This document shows, in pieces, positions 1 through 9,696 of a stretch of DNA of 64,000 nt. The number at the start of each line of letters is the position of its first letter. The stretch's first letter is position 1. The DNA comes from Parvibaculum sp040216885 (lineage in GTDB: Bacteria; Pseudomonadota; Alphaproteobacteria; Parvibaculales; Parvibaculaceae), in the NCBI GenBank assembly GCA_040216885.1, contig JAVJOG010000014.1:1-64000 (forward strand). The letters run 5' to 3'. The notes below the pieces were generated by a model. It made no database searches. It was not told the DNA's origin and saw only the letters and a program-made list of their open reading frames with translations. The position numbers were made by a program, and so were the translations under genes.

Positions 1-138
1 GAAGCGCTCGACGGTGGCGCAGATCGCGAAGACGCTGGAGGAAAACGGCGCGCTCGAATATTCGATCATCGTCGCCGCCACCGCGTCGGACCCCGCGCCG
101 CTGCAGTTCCTGGCGCCGTTCGCCGGCTGCACGATGGG

Positions 139-824
<686 letters not shown>

Positions 825-825
<1 letters not shown>

Positions 826-1382
826 CAGGAGGCCTCTTTCATGGCAATCTGGAGAGAATTGAGCTTGGTCTTGAGCGACGAGTCGATCATGCGGCTGCCG
901 ACCTTGACGACGAGGCCGCCGAGAAGCGTGGCATCGACATGCGTGTCGATATGCACATCCTTGCCGGTCGCGGTCTTCAGCGACGCCTTGAGGCTGGCGA
1001 GCTGCGCCTCGTTGAGCGGATGGGCGGAGGCGACATCGGCCGTCATTTCGCCGCGCGTCCGGGCGAGGATCGCGGTATAGGCCGAGATCATGCCGCGCAG
1101 CGCGAAGAGGCGGCGGTTCTGGATGACGAGACCGACGAAATTCTTGACCAGCGTCGAGGTGCCGGCCTTGTCGAGCACGGCGCCAAAGGCGCGGGTCTGC
1201 TCGTCGGCGCTGAAAATGGGGCTGCGGACGAGGCGCGTCAGATCGCTGCTCTCGTCCAGCATTCGGCCGATGGCGGCAAGATCGCCCGCCACCGCATCGA
1301 GCGCGTTCTGCGCTTCCGCCAGTTCGAACAGGGCCGTCGCATAACGGCCGGCCATGCCGGATACGGGATGATCAGATGACAC
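825..1382 (-). CDS. atpH: F1F0 ATP synthase subunit delta
   Basis: 185-residue delta (OSCP-like) subunit, the peripheral-stalk protein that joins the F1 head to the membrane b subunits. The N-terminal helical domain begins near residue 10 with the typical GRYATALFELAE segment, and the C-terminus has the conserved LLGGLVVKVGSRMIDSSLKTKL motif split over residues of about 150-175, as in the family. Length is normal. It is the first gene of the atp operon here and overlaps atpA by one base at its TGA. The 267 bases upstream (1383-1649) hold no gene and must contain the operon promoter; I could not pick a convincing -35/-10 pair there. Confidence 0.93.
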
Positions 1383-1649
1383 GTGCGGCGCTCGCCTGTG
1401 CTTTGTCGTGAGGGCCGGCGCGCGAGGCTGAAGCCTGCCGCCAACTAATTGAAATCGCTAGCTTATTTTGGCCCGAAGGAGCGCGGGAAAGAGCCCTGCC
1501 CCGGAGGCCGCGCGTTAGGTAACACATGGTCTGGCGCGGCGCAACAGAAACGCCCGGGAATGCCCGGTCCTGCGGCATTTTGGGCCCTGTCGAGGGCTCA
1601 CATACAACCTGCCGCAGCGTCGCCCTGACCCGGCGGGTAAGGGCCAACC

Positions 1650-3872
1650 TTACATGAAACTGTAGGGGTCGATATCGACCGAGACGCGGACCGCGTTCGG
1701 CAGCTTCATCTCACCGAGCCAGGCCTGCATGAAGGCCTGCACATTGACCTGACGGCCGGCCTTGACGAGGAAGCGCAGGCGCGTGCGGCCCCTGAGCAGC
1801 GCCATCGGCGCCGGCGCGGGGCCGAGCACCGAAACCTCGCCGGTCTTCGGCACGCGGCGCGCCATCTCGCGCGCGGTCCGGCGCGCAAGCTCGGCGTCGG
1901 CCGATGCGACGACGACGCCGACGAGACGCCCGAAAGGCGGCAGCGACACGCGCTCGCGCGCCCGCGCCTCGCGGTCGAGAAAGGTGTCGCGGTCGCCCGA
2001 CACCAGGGCGCGCATGACGCCATGCTCGGGCATCCAGGTCTGGAGCAACACCCGGCCCGGCCGCTCGGCGCGCCCCGCCCGCCCCGCCACCTGCTGCAGC
2101 AACTGGAAGGTGCGCTCGGCGGCCCGGAGATCGCCGTTTTCAAGACCGAGATCGGCGTCGACCACGCCGACCAGCGTCAGCCAGGGAAAGTGGTGTCCCT
2201 TGGCGACGATCTGCGTACCGACGATGATGTCGATCTCGCGCGCCTCGATGGCCGCGAAGACCGCGCGATGCGCCGCCGGCCCGTGCAGCACATCGCTCGA
2301 AACGACGGTGCTGCGTGCTTGCGGAAAAAGCTCGGCAACCTCTTCCGCGATGCGTTCGACGCCCGGCCCGCAGGCGACCAGCGCATCTTCGGCGCCGCAA
2401 GACGGACACGCCTTCGGCACCGGCGCCGTGTAGCCGCAATGATGGCAGGCAAGCTCGCGGCGAAAACGATGCTCGACCAGCCAGCTCGAACATTGCGGAC
2501 ATTCGAAGCGGTGACCGCAGGTACGGCAGAGCGTCAGCGGCGCATAGCCGCGCCGGTTGAGGAACAGCATCGCCTGCTCGCCGGCCTCGAGCGTGCGCCT
2601 GATCTCGGTGACGAGGAGGGGCGAGAGCCAGCGCCCGCCTTCCGGCGGATTACGGCGCATGTCGACGGCCTCGACTTGCGGCATCTCGGCAACGCCGTGC
2701 CGCGCTTCGAGACGCAGGCGATGGTAGCGGCCCTGATCGGCATTGACGACGCTTTCGAGCGAGGGCGTCGCCGAACTGAGCACGATCGGAAATGCGCCGA
2801 GCGATGCGCAGACCACGGCCATGTCGCGCGCGTGATAGGGAACGCCGTCTTCCTGCTTGAAGGCCGCTTCATGTTCCTCGTCGACAATGATGAGACCGAG
2901 TTCGGGGAACGGCAGGAAGAGCGCCGAACGCGCGCCGACGACGACACGGGCGCGCCCTTCCGCGACGCCGCGCCAGACGCGCGTGCGTTCGCGCGACGCG
3001 AGATCGGAATGCCACTCCGCCGGACGGCAACCGAAGCGCTGTTCGAAGCGGTCGAGAAATTGCGGCGTCAGCGCGATCTCGGGCAGCAGGATCAGCACCT
3101 GCTTGCCACGCCTGAGCGCCTCGGCAACCGCCTCGAAATAAACCTCGGTTTTTCCAGAACCCGTGACGCCGTCGAGAAGCGTCGCCGAATAACGCCCCTC
3201 GGCAACACGCGTGACAAGCGCCGCGGCGGCCTCGGCCTGATCGGGCGAGAGCGCCATGCCTTGTGCGTCGGGCTCGGGCAACGGGAACGGCGCTTCGGCC
3301 GGCATTTCGACGGGGACCAGCGTGCCCGCCTCGACAAGCCCGCGCACCACGCCATCCGAGACACCCGCTTCTTCCGCCAGCTCGCGAACCGTGCGGACAA
3401 AGCCGTCGCCCGCCGTCTCGACGACGCGAAGACGCGCCGGCGTCATGCGCGCCGGGCGGCGATCCGTCAGCCGGTAGGCGATGCGCAAACGCGGCGGCTC
3501 CAGCGCGCCGGGCGCGCGGACGGCCAGGCGCAAAACCGAGCCGCGCGGGGCAAGCGTGTAGCCGGCGATCCAGTCAATGAGGCGCATTAAAGCCTCGGGC
3601 ATCGGCGGCGCGTCGAACCGTTCGATAACGGCTTTCAGCTTCTTGCGGTCGAAGCCGCCCCTGCCCTCGCCCCAGACGACGCCGATCAGCTCCTGCGCGC
3701 CGAGCGGCACCACAACATAATCGCCAGGGCTGAGCGTTAACCCCGAAGGCACCGCATAATCATAGGGTTCCGGCAAGGCAAGCGGCACCAGAACGGCGAC
3801 GCTCGCGGCTGCGGATACCGGCATGGGGTCTGTGGATATTTCGGAGGCCATACGTTTTTTCGGAGGTCTCAT
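1650..3872 (-). CDS. priA: primosomal protein N' (PriA helicase)
   Basis: 740-residue 3'-to-5' superfamily 2 DNA helicase that restarts collapsed replication forks by loading DnaB. An N-terminal 3'-fork-binding domain is followed by a Walker A motif (DGVTGSGKTEVYF, about residue 245), the DEEHEAAFK Walker B box, and the PriA zinc insertion with eight cysteines (CRTCGHRFECPQC, then CHHCGY and CPSCG). The helicase motif QVAGRAGRAERPG lies in the second RecA-like lobe. Length matches the family. The ATG at 3872 was kept, although an in-frame ATG seven codons later (3851) is equally possible; neither has a clear ribosome binding site. It is transcribed away from the plus-strand fsa gene, with a 188-base divergent gap between them. 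Confidence 0.95.
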   Translation of the reverse strand: MRPPKKRMASEISTDPMPVSAAASVAVLVPLALPEPYDYAVPSGLTLSPGDYVVVPLGAQELIGVVWGEGRGGFDRKKLKAVIERFDAPPMPEALMRLIDWIAGYTLAPRGSVLRLAVRAPGALEPPRLRIAYRLTDRRPARMTPARLRVVETAGDGFVRTVRELAEEAGVSDGVVRGLVEAGTLVPVEMPAEAPFPLPEPDAQGMALSPDQAEAAAALVTRVAEGRYSATLLDGVTGSGKTEVYFEAVAEALRRGKQVLILLPEIALTPQFLDRFEQRFGCRPAEWHSDLASRERTRVWRGVAEGRARVVVGARSALFLPFPELGLIIVDEEHEAAFKQEDGVPYHARDMAVVCASLGAFPIVLSSATPSLESVVNADQGRYHRLRLEARHGVAEMPQVEAVDMRRNPPEGGRWLSPLLVTEIRRTLEAGEQAMLFLNRRGYAPLTLCRTCGHRFECPQCSSWLVEHRFRRELACHHCGYTAPVPKACPSCGAEDALVACGPGVERIAEEVAELFPQARSTVVSSDVLHGPAAHRAVFAAIEAREIDIIVGTQIVAKGHHFPWLTLVGVVDADLGLENGDLRAAERTFQLLQQVAGRAGRAERPGRVLLQTWMPEHGVMRALVSGDRDTFLDREARARERVSLPPFGRLVGVVVASADAELARRTAREMARRVPKTGEVSVLGPAPAPMALLRGRTRLRFLVKAGRQVNVQAFMQAWLGEMKLPNAVRVSVDIDPYSFM

Positions 3873-4060
3873 TCGACATATAGATACGGGACCAATTCAA
3901 AAGCGAGGCGACACTGTAACGCCTCATAAAGCAAGCGGCACGACGCGCCTTGCACGCGAGCGCACACCAAGGCAAAAGGACAAGCGTTCCCGGCGCGGCT
4001 GGACTAGACTGACGGCAGAACCGCGACCCGCCACCCTTCCGGAATCCAGAAGACTCACTC

Positions 4061-4717
4061 ATGAAATTCTTCGTCGACACCGCCGACATCGCCGACATAA
4101 GCGAGCTTGCCGATACGGGCCTGCTCGATGGCGTGACCACCAACCCTTCGCTGATCGCCAAATCGCGACGCGACTTCATCGAGGTCGTGACCGATATTTG
4201 CAAAATAGTTGAGGGCCCGGTCAGCGCCGAAGTGACGGCGCTCGACGCCGCCGGCATGATCGCCGAGGGCCGCAAGCTCGCAAAGATCGCCAGGAACATC
4301 GCGGTCAAGGTGCCGCTGACCTGGGACGGGCTGAGAGCCTGCAAGACGCTGACCGGCGAAGGCACCATGGTGAACGTAACCTTGTGCTTCTCGGCCAATC
4401 AGGCGCTGCTGGCGGCGAAAGCCGGCGCGACTTTCATCTCGCCCTTCATCGGCCGTCTCGACGACATCAATATCGACGGCATGGAACTGATCCACGAGAT
4501 CCGCACCATCTACGACAACTATCCGGCACTGACGACCGAGATCCTCGCAGCCTCGATCCGCAACGCCAACCACGTCAAGGACGCGGCGATCGCCGGCGCC
4601 GACGTGGCGACCGTGCCGCCGGCGGTGCTGAAAGGTCTTGTTCAGCATCCGCTGACCGACAAGGGTATCGAACTCTTCCTCGCCGACTGGAAAAAAACCG
4701 GTCAAAAAATTCTCTGA
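4061..4717 (+). CDS. fsa: transaldolase-like / fructose-6-phosphate aldolase family protein
   Basis: 218-residue TalC/FSA-type small transaldolase, a TIM barrel that moves dihydroxyacetone units in the non-oxidative pentose phosphate pathway or cleaves fructose 6-phosphate. It starts with MKFFVDTADI, has the signature GVTTNPSLI at residues 24-32, and carries the Schiff-base lysine K83 in the AVKVPLTWDG strand. The length (about 215-220) is that of the short subfamily. True transaldolase and FSA activities cannot be separated from sequence alone, so the symbol is tentative. The gene heads a plus-strand run with DUF484 and xerC. Confidence 0.88.
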   Translation: MKFFVDTADIADISELADTGLLDGVTTNPSLIAKSRRDFIEVVTDICKIVEGPVSAEVTALDAAGMIAEGRKLAKIARNIAVKVPLTWDGLRACKTLTGEGTMVNVTLCFSANQALLAAKAGATFISPFIGRLDDINIDGMELIHEIRTIYDNYPALTTEILAASIRNANHVKDAAIAGADVATVPPAVLKGLVQHPLTDKGIELFLADWKKTGQKIL

Positions 4718-4777
4718 TCGCGGAAAACTTCGCCGGCCGAAAGAAACTGGAAACGCTCTCTGGGAGATGCTGAGGCC

Positions 4778-5518
4778 ATGAGCCAGCACAACGACAGACC
4801 GGAAGCCCAACGGATCGACGACGTCGCACCCGCGATCTCCGCGGCCGACGTGACCGCCTATCTGCGCCGCCACCCCGAGCTGCTGGCCAACGACCCGGAC
4901 CTGATCGCGAGCCTCGTGCCGCCCTCGCAATCGACGGGCCGCAACGTGCTCGACATGCAGCATTTCATGATCGGCCGGCTGCAGAACCAGGTACGCATGC
5001 TGCGCGACATCCAGTCGGATCTGATCGAGGCTTCGTCGCTGAACAGCTTTGCCCGCGAGCAGGTCCATGCCGCCACGCTGCGCCTGCTCGACGCGGAAAG
5101 TTTCGAACATCTGATCGAATATGTAACAGGCCCGGACGGGCTCGCCCGCGTGCTCGGCGTGCGCGCCGCGACGCTCTGCGTCGAGACGGCGAACGGCGTG
5201 GCCGGTATCGGCATTCGCGGTGTGCGCGTGCTGGAGCCCGGCGGTGTCGACCGCATTCTCGGCCTCGGCGAGCACTGCCGCCTCGCCGCGCAGGTGCGCG
5301 GCAGCCGCGGGCTTTACGGGCCGCTGGCCGAGGAGGTCAATTCCGAAGCGCTGGTCCGCCTCGACTTCGCGCCGGGCGCACCGCCCGGCCTGATGGCGCT
5401 CGGCGGCTTCGAGCCCGAACAGTTCCACCCCGACCAGGCGGTCGACCTTCTCGAATTCCTGGCCCGCATCGTCGAACGCTGCGTGCGCCGATGGCTCGAT
5501 CTGCCGCCCGCACGCTGA
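4778..5518 (+). CDS. DUF484 family protein
   Basis: 246-residue DUF484 protein. Residues of about 20-60 contain the family's hallmark (DVTAYLRRHPELLANDPDLIASL), followed by a short coiled-coil-like stretch (residues 65-95) and a GAF-like C-terminal half. DUF484 has no firmly established biochemical role but is widely found immediately upstream of xerC, as here, which suggests a link to chromosome dimer resolution or cell division. The ATG at 4778 has GGGAGA about ten bases upstream. The last 28 bases overlap the likely xerC start, so the two are probably translationally coupled. Confidence 0.85.
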   Translation: MSQHNDRPEAQRIDDVAPAISAADVTAYLRRHPELLANDPDLIASLVPPSQSTGRNVLDMQHFMIGRLQNQVRMLRDIQSDLIEASSLNSFAREQVHAATLRLLDAESFEHLIEYVTGPDGLARVLGVRAATLCVETANGVAGIGIRGVRVLEPGGVDRILGLGEHCRLAAQVRGSRGLYGPLAEEVNSEALVRLDFAPGAPPGLMALGGFEPEQFHPDQAVDLLEFLARIVERCVRRWLDLPPAR

Positions 5519-6471
5519 CAGGCGCCGCGCCGTCGCCCGACGAGGCCGCGCGGGCGATCCCCGCACATGAAGATGCGCGCCGCGAAATCCGCAACTGGTA
5601 TGCGCATCTGATGGGCGAACGCCGCGTCAGCGCGGCGACGCTCGTCAACTATCACCGCGACCTGACGCGCTTCTTCGAATTCCTGGCCGATCATCTGGGC
5701 GGGCCCGCCGACCTGAAGGCGCTCGCCACGCTCGAACTGCGCGACTTCCGCGCCTTTGTCAGCCATCGCCGCGGCGAAGGCCTGACAAGCCGCAGCGTGG
5801 CGCGGACACTGTCGAGCCTGCGCTCCTTTTACGGATTTCTCGACCGCACCGGCATCGCCGCCAGCGCAACGCTGAAGGCCCTGCGCTCGCCGAAACTGCC
5901 GCACGGGATTCCGAAACCGCTGACAATGAAGGGCGCCGAGACGCTGCTCGAAGGCGCGCGCGGCGCGAAAGTCGAGTGGATAGCGGCCCGCAACGTCGCG
6001 GTGTTGACGCTGCTTTATGGCTGCGGGCTTCGCATCTCCGAGGCGCTCGGCCTCGACCGCGAAGACGCACCGCTGAAGGATGTGCTGCGCATCACCGGCA
6101 AGGGCAACAAGGAACGCCTGGTGCCGGTGCTGCCGGTGGCGCGCGACGCGGTCGACGCCTATCTCTCGCTCTGCCCGCATGCGCCGGTGCCGGGCGGGCC
6201 GCTCTTCGTCGGCACGCGGGGACAGCGCCTCGACCAGCGGCAGGTGCGCCAGACCATGATCGATCTCAGGCACAGTCTCAACCTGCCGGAGACGGCGAGC
6301 CCGCATGCGCTGCGCCACAGCTTCGCGACACATCTGCTGGCGGGCGGCGGCGACCTTCGTGCGATCCAGGAACTGCTCGGCCATGCAAGCCTGTCGACGA
6401 CGCAGGTCTATACCGAAGTCGACCCGGCGCGGCTGCTGGAGATTTACGACAAGGCGAAGGGGCGGCGGTGA
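5491..6471 (+). CDS. xerC: tyrosine recombinase XerC
   Basis: 326-residue site-specific tyrosine recombinase that with XerD resolves chromosome dimers at dif during division. A SAM-like N-terminal DNA-binding domain (about residues 28-125) precedes the catalytic domain. The catalytic residues are all present: R181 (CGLRISEA), K204 (GKGNKER), H272 and R275 (HALRHS), H298 (GHAS) and nucleophile Y307 (TTQVYT). The start overlaps the end of DUF484 by 28 bases; a later start is possible because the first 20 residues are poorly conserved. The stop TGA (6469-6471) shares its A with the start of the MOSC gene. Confidence 0.93.
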   Translation: MARSAARTLTGAAPSPDEAARAIPAHEDARREIRNWYAHLMGERRVSAATLVNYHRDLTRFFEFLADHLGGPADLKALATLELRDFRAFVSHRRGEGLTSRSVARTLSSLRSFYGFLDRTGIAASATLKALRSPKLPHGIPKPLTMKGAETLLEGARGAKVEWIAARNVAVLTLLYGCGLRISEALGLDREDAPLKDVLRITGKGNKERLVPVLPVARDAVDAYLSLCPHAPVPGGPLFVGTRGQRLDQRQVRQTMIDLRHSLNLPETASPHALRHSFATHLLAGGGDLRAIQELLGHASLSTTQVYTEVDPARLLEIYDKAKGRR

Positions 6472-7020
6472 TGGAAATGCGCGGCATCGTGACGGTGGTC
6501 AGCGTCAGCGCAACCCATACGATGCAGAAGCCGAATGCCGAACGCATCAGATTGCTTGCCGGCCTCGGCGTCGAGGGCGACGCCCATATGGGCAAGACGG
6601 TGAAACACCGCTCCCGCATGGCGCGCGACCCTTCCCAGCCGAACCTGCGTCAGGTTCACCTGATCCATGCCGAATTGCTGGACGAGCTGGAAGGCAAGGG
6701 GTTCAGCGTCGCACCGGGCCGGATGGGCGAGAACATCACGACGCGGGGGATCGACCTGGTGGCGCTTCCCGCAGGGACGAAGCTGCGGCTTGGAACGAAC
6801 GCCGTTGTCGAAGTCACCGGTTTGCGCAACCCTTGCGTACAACTCGACGGCATCAAACCCGGCCTGATGAACGCCGTTCTCGACCGCGACGCAGAGGAAA
6901 ACCTGATTCGCAAGGCAGGCGTGATGGGGATCGTCATTGTGGCGGGCGAGGTAAGGCCCCGGCGACGAAATTCGCGTGGAGCTGCCGCCGGGCGAACCTG
7001 TGCCGTTGAAACCCGTCTGA
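6471..7020 (+). pseudogene. MOSC domain protein, frameshifted near its C-terminus
   Basis: MOSC (molybdenum cofactor sulfurase C-terminal) domain protein of the short, stand-alone type, probably binding sulfur or moco-derived groups; substrate unknown. It has the expected GDAHMGKTVKHRSR segment, the GRMGENITTRGID motif and the conserved cysteine in RNPCVQLDGI. The frame from ATG 6471 is good up to GEVRP. At the C-run 6957-6960 it then shifts and would run on to 7136, overlapping lpdA by 108 bases. Removing one C restores GDEIRVELPPGEPVPLKPV and a TGA at 7018-7020, which is the normal MOSC ending and stops 8 bases short of the convergent lpdA. One extra base, either a sequencing error or a real mutation, is the simplest explanation. 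Confidence 0.82.
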
Positions 7021-7028
7021 ACGGGTAT

Positions 7029-8420
7029 TCACATATGGATCGGCAATCCCGTGACGGCCAGCGCCGCTTCCTTGATCGCTTCCGACATGGTCGGATGGGC
7101 GATGCACATGCGGGCGATATCTTCGGAACTCGATGAAAACTCCATCGCGGTCACGGTCTGCGCGATCATCTCGCCCGCGTTCACGCCGACGATGTGAATG
7201 CCGAGGATACGGTCGGTCTTCTTGTCGGCGAGAATCTTGACGAAACCTTCGGTCGTCTTGTTGGCCTTGGCGCGGCCGTTCGCGGTGAACGGAAACTTGC
7301 CGGCGTTATATTCGATGCCCGCTTCCTTCAACTGCTCTTCGGTCTTGCCGACGCTTGCCACTTCCGGCGAGGTGTAGACGACGCCCGGAATGACGTCGTA
7401 GTTGACCGCGCCGTAATGGCCGGCGAGCTTTTCGGCAAGCGCCACGCCCTCTTCCATCGCCTTGTGCGCGAGCATCGGCCCGGCGACGCAATCGCCGATC
7501 GCATAGATGCCGTCGACATTCGTTTTGTAGCCGGCGTCGATTTCGACGCGGCCGCGTTTGTCGGTCTTGACGCCGATCTTGTCGAGGCCGAGGCCGGCCG
7601 TATAGGCGGCACGGCCGACGGAAACGAGCACGACATCGGCATCGAGCGTTTCGGCGTCGCCGCCCTTGGCGGGCTCGACCGAAACCTTGAGGCCGGATTT
7701 CTGTTTCTCGACTTTCGTCACTTTCGCGCCGAGCTTGAACGTGAAGCCCTGCTTCTTGAGGATGCGGGTGAAATTCTTGACGACCTCGCCGTCCATGCCC
7801 GGCAGGATGGCGTCGAGGAATTCGACCACCGTCACCTCGGCGCCGAGCCGCGCCCAGACCGAACCAAGCTCAAGGCCGATGACGCCGCCGCCGATGACCA
7901 GCAATTTGCCCGGCACTTTTTCAAGCGCAAGGGCGCCGGTCGACGAGACGATCGTCTTCTCGTCGACCTCGATGCCCGGAAGCTGCGCGACGTCGGAGCC
8001 GGTGGCGATGACGATGTTCCTGGTTTCCAGCACGCGGTCGCCGACCTTGACCTTGCCGGCGGCCTCAATGAGGCCCTCGCCCTTCACCCATTCGATCTTG
8101 TTTTTCTTGAACAGGAACTCGACGCCCTTGGTGTTGCCGTCGACCGCCTCGTCCTTGAAGGCGAGCATCTGTTCCAGGTTGAGTTTCGGCTTTCCGACCT
8201 CGATGCCCATGCCTTCGAAGGCATGGCCGGCTTCGTGGAAAAGTTCCGACGCATGCAGCAGCGCCTTCGACGGGATGCAGCCGACATTGAGGCAGGTGCC
8301 GCCGAGACGGTCGCGCTTCTCGACCACCGCGACCTTGAGCCCGAGCTGCGCCGCCTTGATCGCGCATTCATAGCCGCCGGGTCCGGCGCCGATCACCACG
8401 ATGTCGAGTTGGTCTGCCAT
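7029..8420 (-). CDS. lpdA: dihydrolipoyl dehydrogenase (E3 of 2-oxoglutarate dehydrogenase)
   Basis: 463-residue FAD flavoprotein that reoxidises dihydrolipoamide of the E2 component and passes electrons to NAD+. It shows the FAD-binding GAGPGGYECA motif, the redox disulfide C43/C48 (GGTCLNVGC), a second NAD-binding GGGVIGLELGSVW, and the C-terminal interface HPTMSE with the catalytic His-Glu pair. Length is normal. It is the last gene of the mdh-sucCD-odhAB-lpd cluster, starting 9 bases after the odhB stop. Its position makes it most likely the E3 dedicated to 2-oxoglutarate dehydrogenase, although it could serve other 2-oxoacid dehydrogenases. Confidence 0.96.
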   Translation of the reverse strand: MADQLDIVVIGAGPGGYECAIKAAQLGLKVAVVEKRDRLGGTCLNVGCIPSKALLHASELFHEAGHAFEGMGIEVGKPKLNLEQMLAFKDEAVDGNTKGVEFLFKKNKIEWVKGEGLIEAAGKVKVGDRVLETRNIVIATGSDVAQLPGIEVDEKTIVSSTGALALEKVPGKLLVIGGGVIGLELGSVWARLGAEVTVVEFLDAILPGMDGEVVKNFTRILKKQGFTFKLGAKVTKVEKQKSGLKVSVEPAKGGDAETLDADVVLVSVGRAAYTAGLGLDKIGVKTDKRGRVEIDAGYKTNVDGIYAIGDCVAGPMLAHKAMEEGVALAEKLAGHYGAVNYDVIPGVVYTSPEVASVGKTEEQLKEAGIEYNAGKFPFTANGRAKANKTTEGFVKILADKKTDRILGIHIVGVNAGEMIAQTVTAMEFSSSSEDIARMCIAHPTMSEAIKEAALAVTGLPIHM

Positions 8421-8429
8421 CGATTTACC

Positions 8430-9656
8430 TCAGAGGTCGAGCAGCAGGCGCTGCGGATCTTCGAGCGATTCCTTGACGCGCACCAGGAAAGTGACCGCCT
8501 CCTTGCCGTCGACGATGCGGTGATCGTAGGAAAGCGCCAGATACATCATCGGACGGATTTCGATCTTGCCGCCAATGGCCATCGGCCGCTCCTGGATCTT
8601 GTGCATGCCGAGCACGCCCGATTGCGGCGCATTGAGGATCGGCGTCGACATCAGCGAGCCGTAGACGCCGCCGTTCGATATCGTGAAGGTGCCGCCCTGC
8701 AATTCCTCAAGCTTGAGCTGGCCGTCACGGGCGCGCGCGCCGATCTCGTTGATCGACTTTTCGATCTCGGCCAGCGACAGGTCCTGCGCATCGCGCAGCA
8801 CCGGCACGACAAGGCCGCGATCGGTGCCGACCGCGACGCCGATATTGTAGTAGTTCTTGTAGACCAGTTCCTCGCCGTCGATCTCGGCGTTGACGGCCGG
8901 GATTTCGCGCAACGCATGGATGCAGGCCTTGACGAAGAAGCCCATGAAGCCGACGCGCACGCCATGCTTCTTCTCGAAGAGATCCTTGTATTGCGCGCGG
9001 AGCGCCATGACGTTGGTCATGTCCACCTCGTTGAAGGTGGTGAGCATGGCCGCCGTGTTCTGCGCCTCCTTGAGGCGGGTCGCGATGGTCTTGCGGAGCC
9101 GCGTCATCTTCACGCGTTCCTCGCGCGCGCTGTCGTCGCGGGGGGCGCGCGCCTGAACCGGCGCGGCGGCCGGCTTCGCCTTCGCGGCCGCTTCGGCATC
9201 TTCCTTGGTGACGCGGCCGCCGCGGCCGGTGCCTTCGACCTTCGAGACATCGAGATCGTTTTCGGCGGCGACGCGGCGCACGGCCGGCGAAGGCTGGGCA
9301 TCGGCGGGCTTCGCCGGCGCTTTCGCTTCGGGTTTCGGGGCTTCGGATTTCGGTTCCGGCTTGGCCTCGGCTTTTTTTGGCTCTTCCTTCCTGGCGGCCG
9401 GAGCGGATGCCTTGCCTTTGCCTTCGCCGATCTCGCCCAAGAGCGCGCCGACCTCGACCGTCTCGCCGTCCTTGACCATGATTTCGCCGAGCACGCCGGA
9501 AGCGGGCGCCGGCACTTCGACCGTCACCTTGTCGGTCTCGAGCTCGACCAGCGGCTCATCCGCCGTCACCTGATCGCCCGGCTTCTTGAACCACTGCGCG
9601 ACGGTCGCCTCCGTCACCGATTCGCCCAGCGTGGGCACGCGAATTTCCGTCGCCAT
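8430..9656 (-). CDS. sucB: dihydrolipoyllysine-residue succinyltransferase (E2)
   Basis: 408-residue E2 core enzyme of the 2-oxoglutarate dehydrogenase complex (odhB/sucB). One lipoyl domain (residues 1-75) carries the lipoyl-lysine K43 in ELETDKVTVEV. A Pro/Ala/Lys-rich hinge (about 77-115), an E3/E1-binding domain (PAVRRVAAENDLD, about 120-155) and a second linker lead to the catalytic acyltransferase domain. The active site HxxxDG is at 379-384 (YDHRIVDG). It is preceded by odhA with a 40-base gap and followed closely by lpdA. Confidence 0.96.
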   Translation of the reverse strand: MATEIRVPTLGESVTEATVAQWFKKPGDQVTADEPLVELETDKVTVEVPAPASGVLGEIMVKDGETVEVGALLGEIGEGKGKASAPAARKEEPKKAEAKPEPKSEAPKPEAKAPAKPADAQPSPAVRRVAAENDLDVSKVEGTGRGGRVTKEDAEAAAKAKPAAAPVQARAPRDDSAREERVKMTRLRKTIATRLKEAQNTAAMLTTFNEVDMTNVMALRAQYKDLFEKKHGVRVGFMGFFVKACIHALREIPAVNAEIDGEELVYKNYYNIGVAVGTDRGLVVPVLRDAQDLSLAEIEKSINEIGARARDGQLKLEELQGGTFTISNGGVYGSLMSTPILNAPQSGVLGMHKIQERPMAIGGKIEIRPMMYLALSYDHRIVDGKEAVTFLVRVKESLEDPQRLLLDL

Positions 9657-9696
9657 TCGTCTCTCGCCTTTCCGAAACCGGAGCCCGCCCGAAGCC

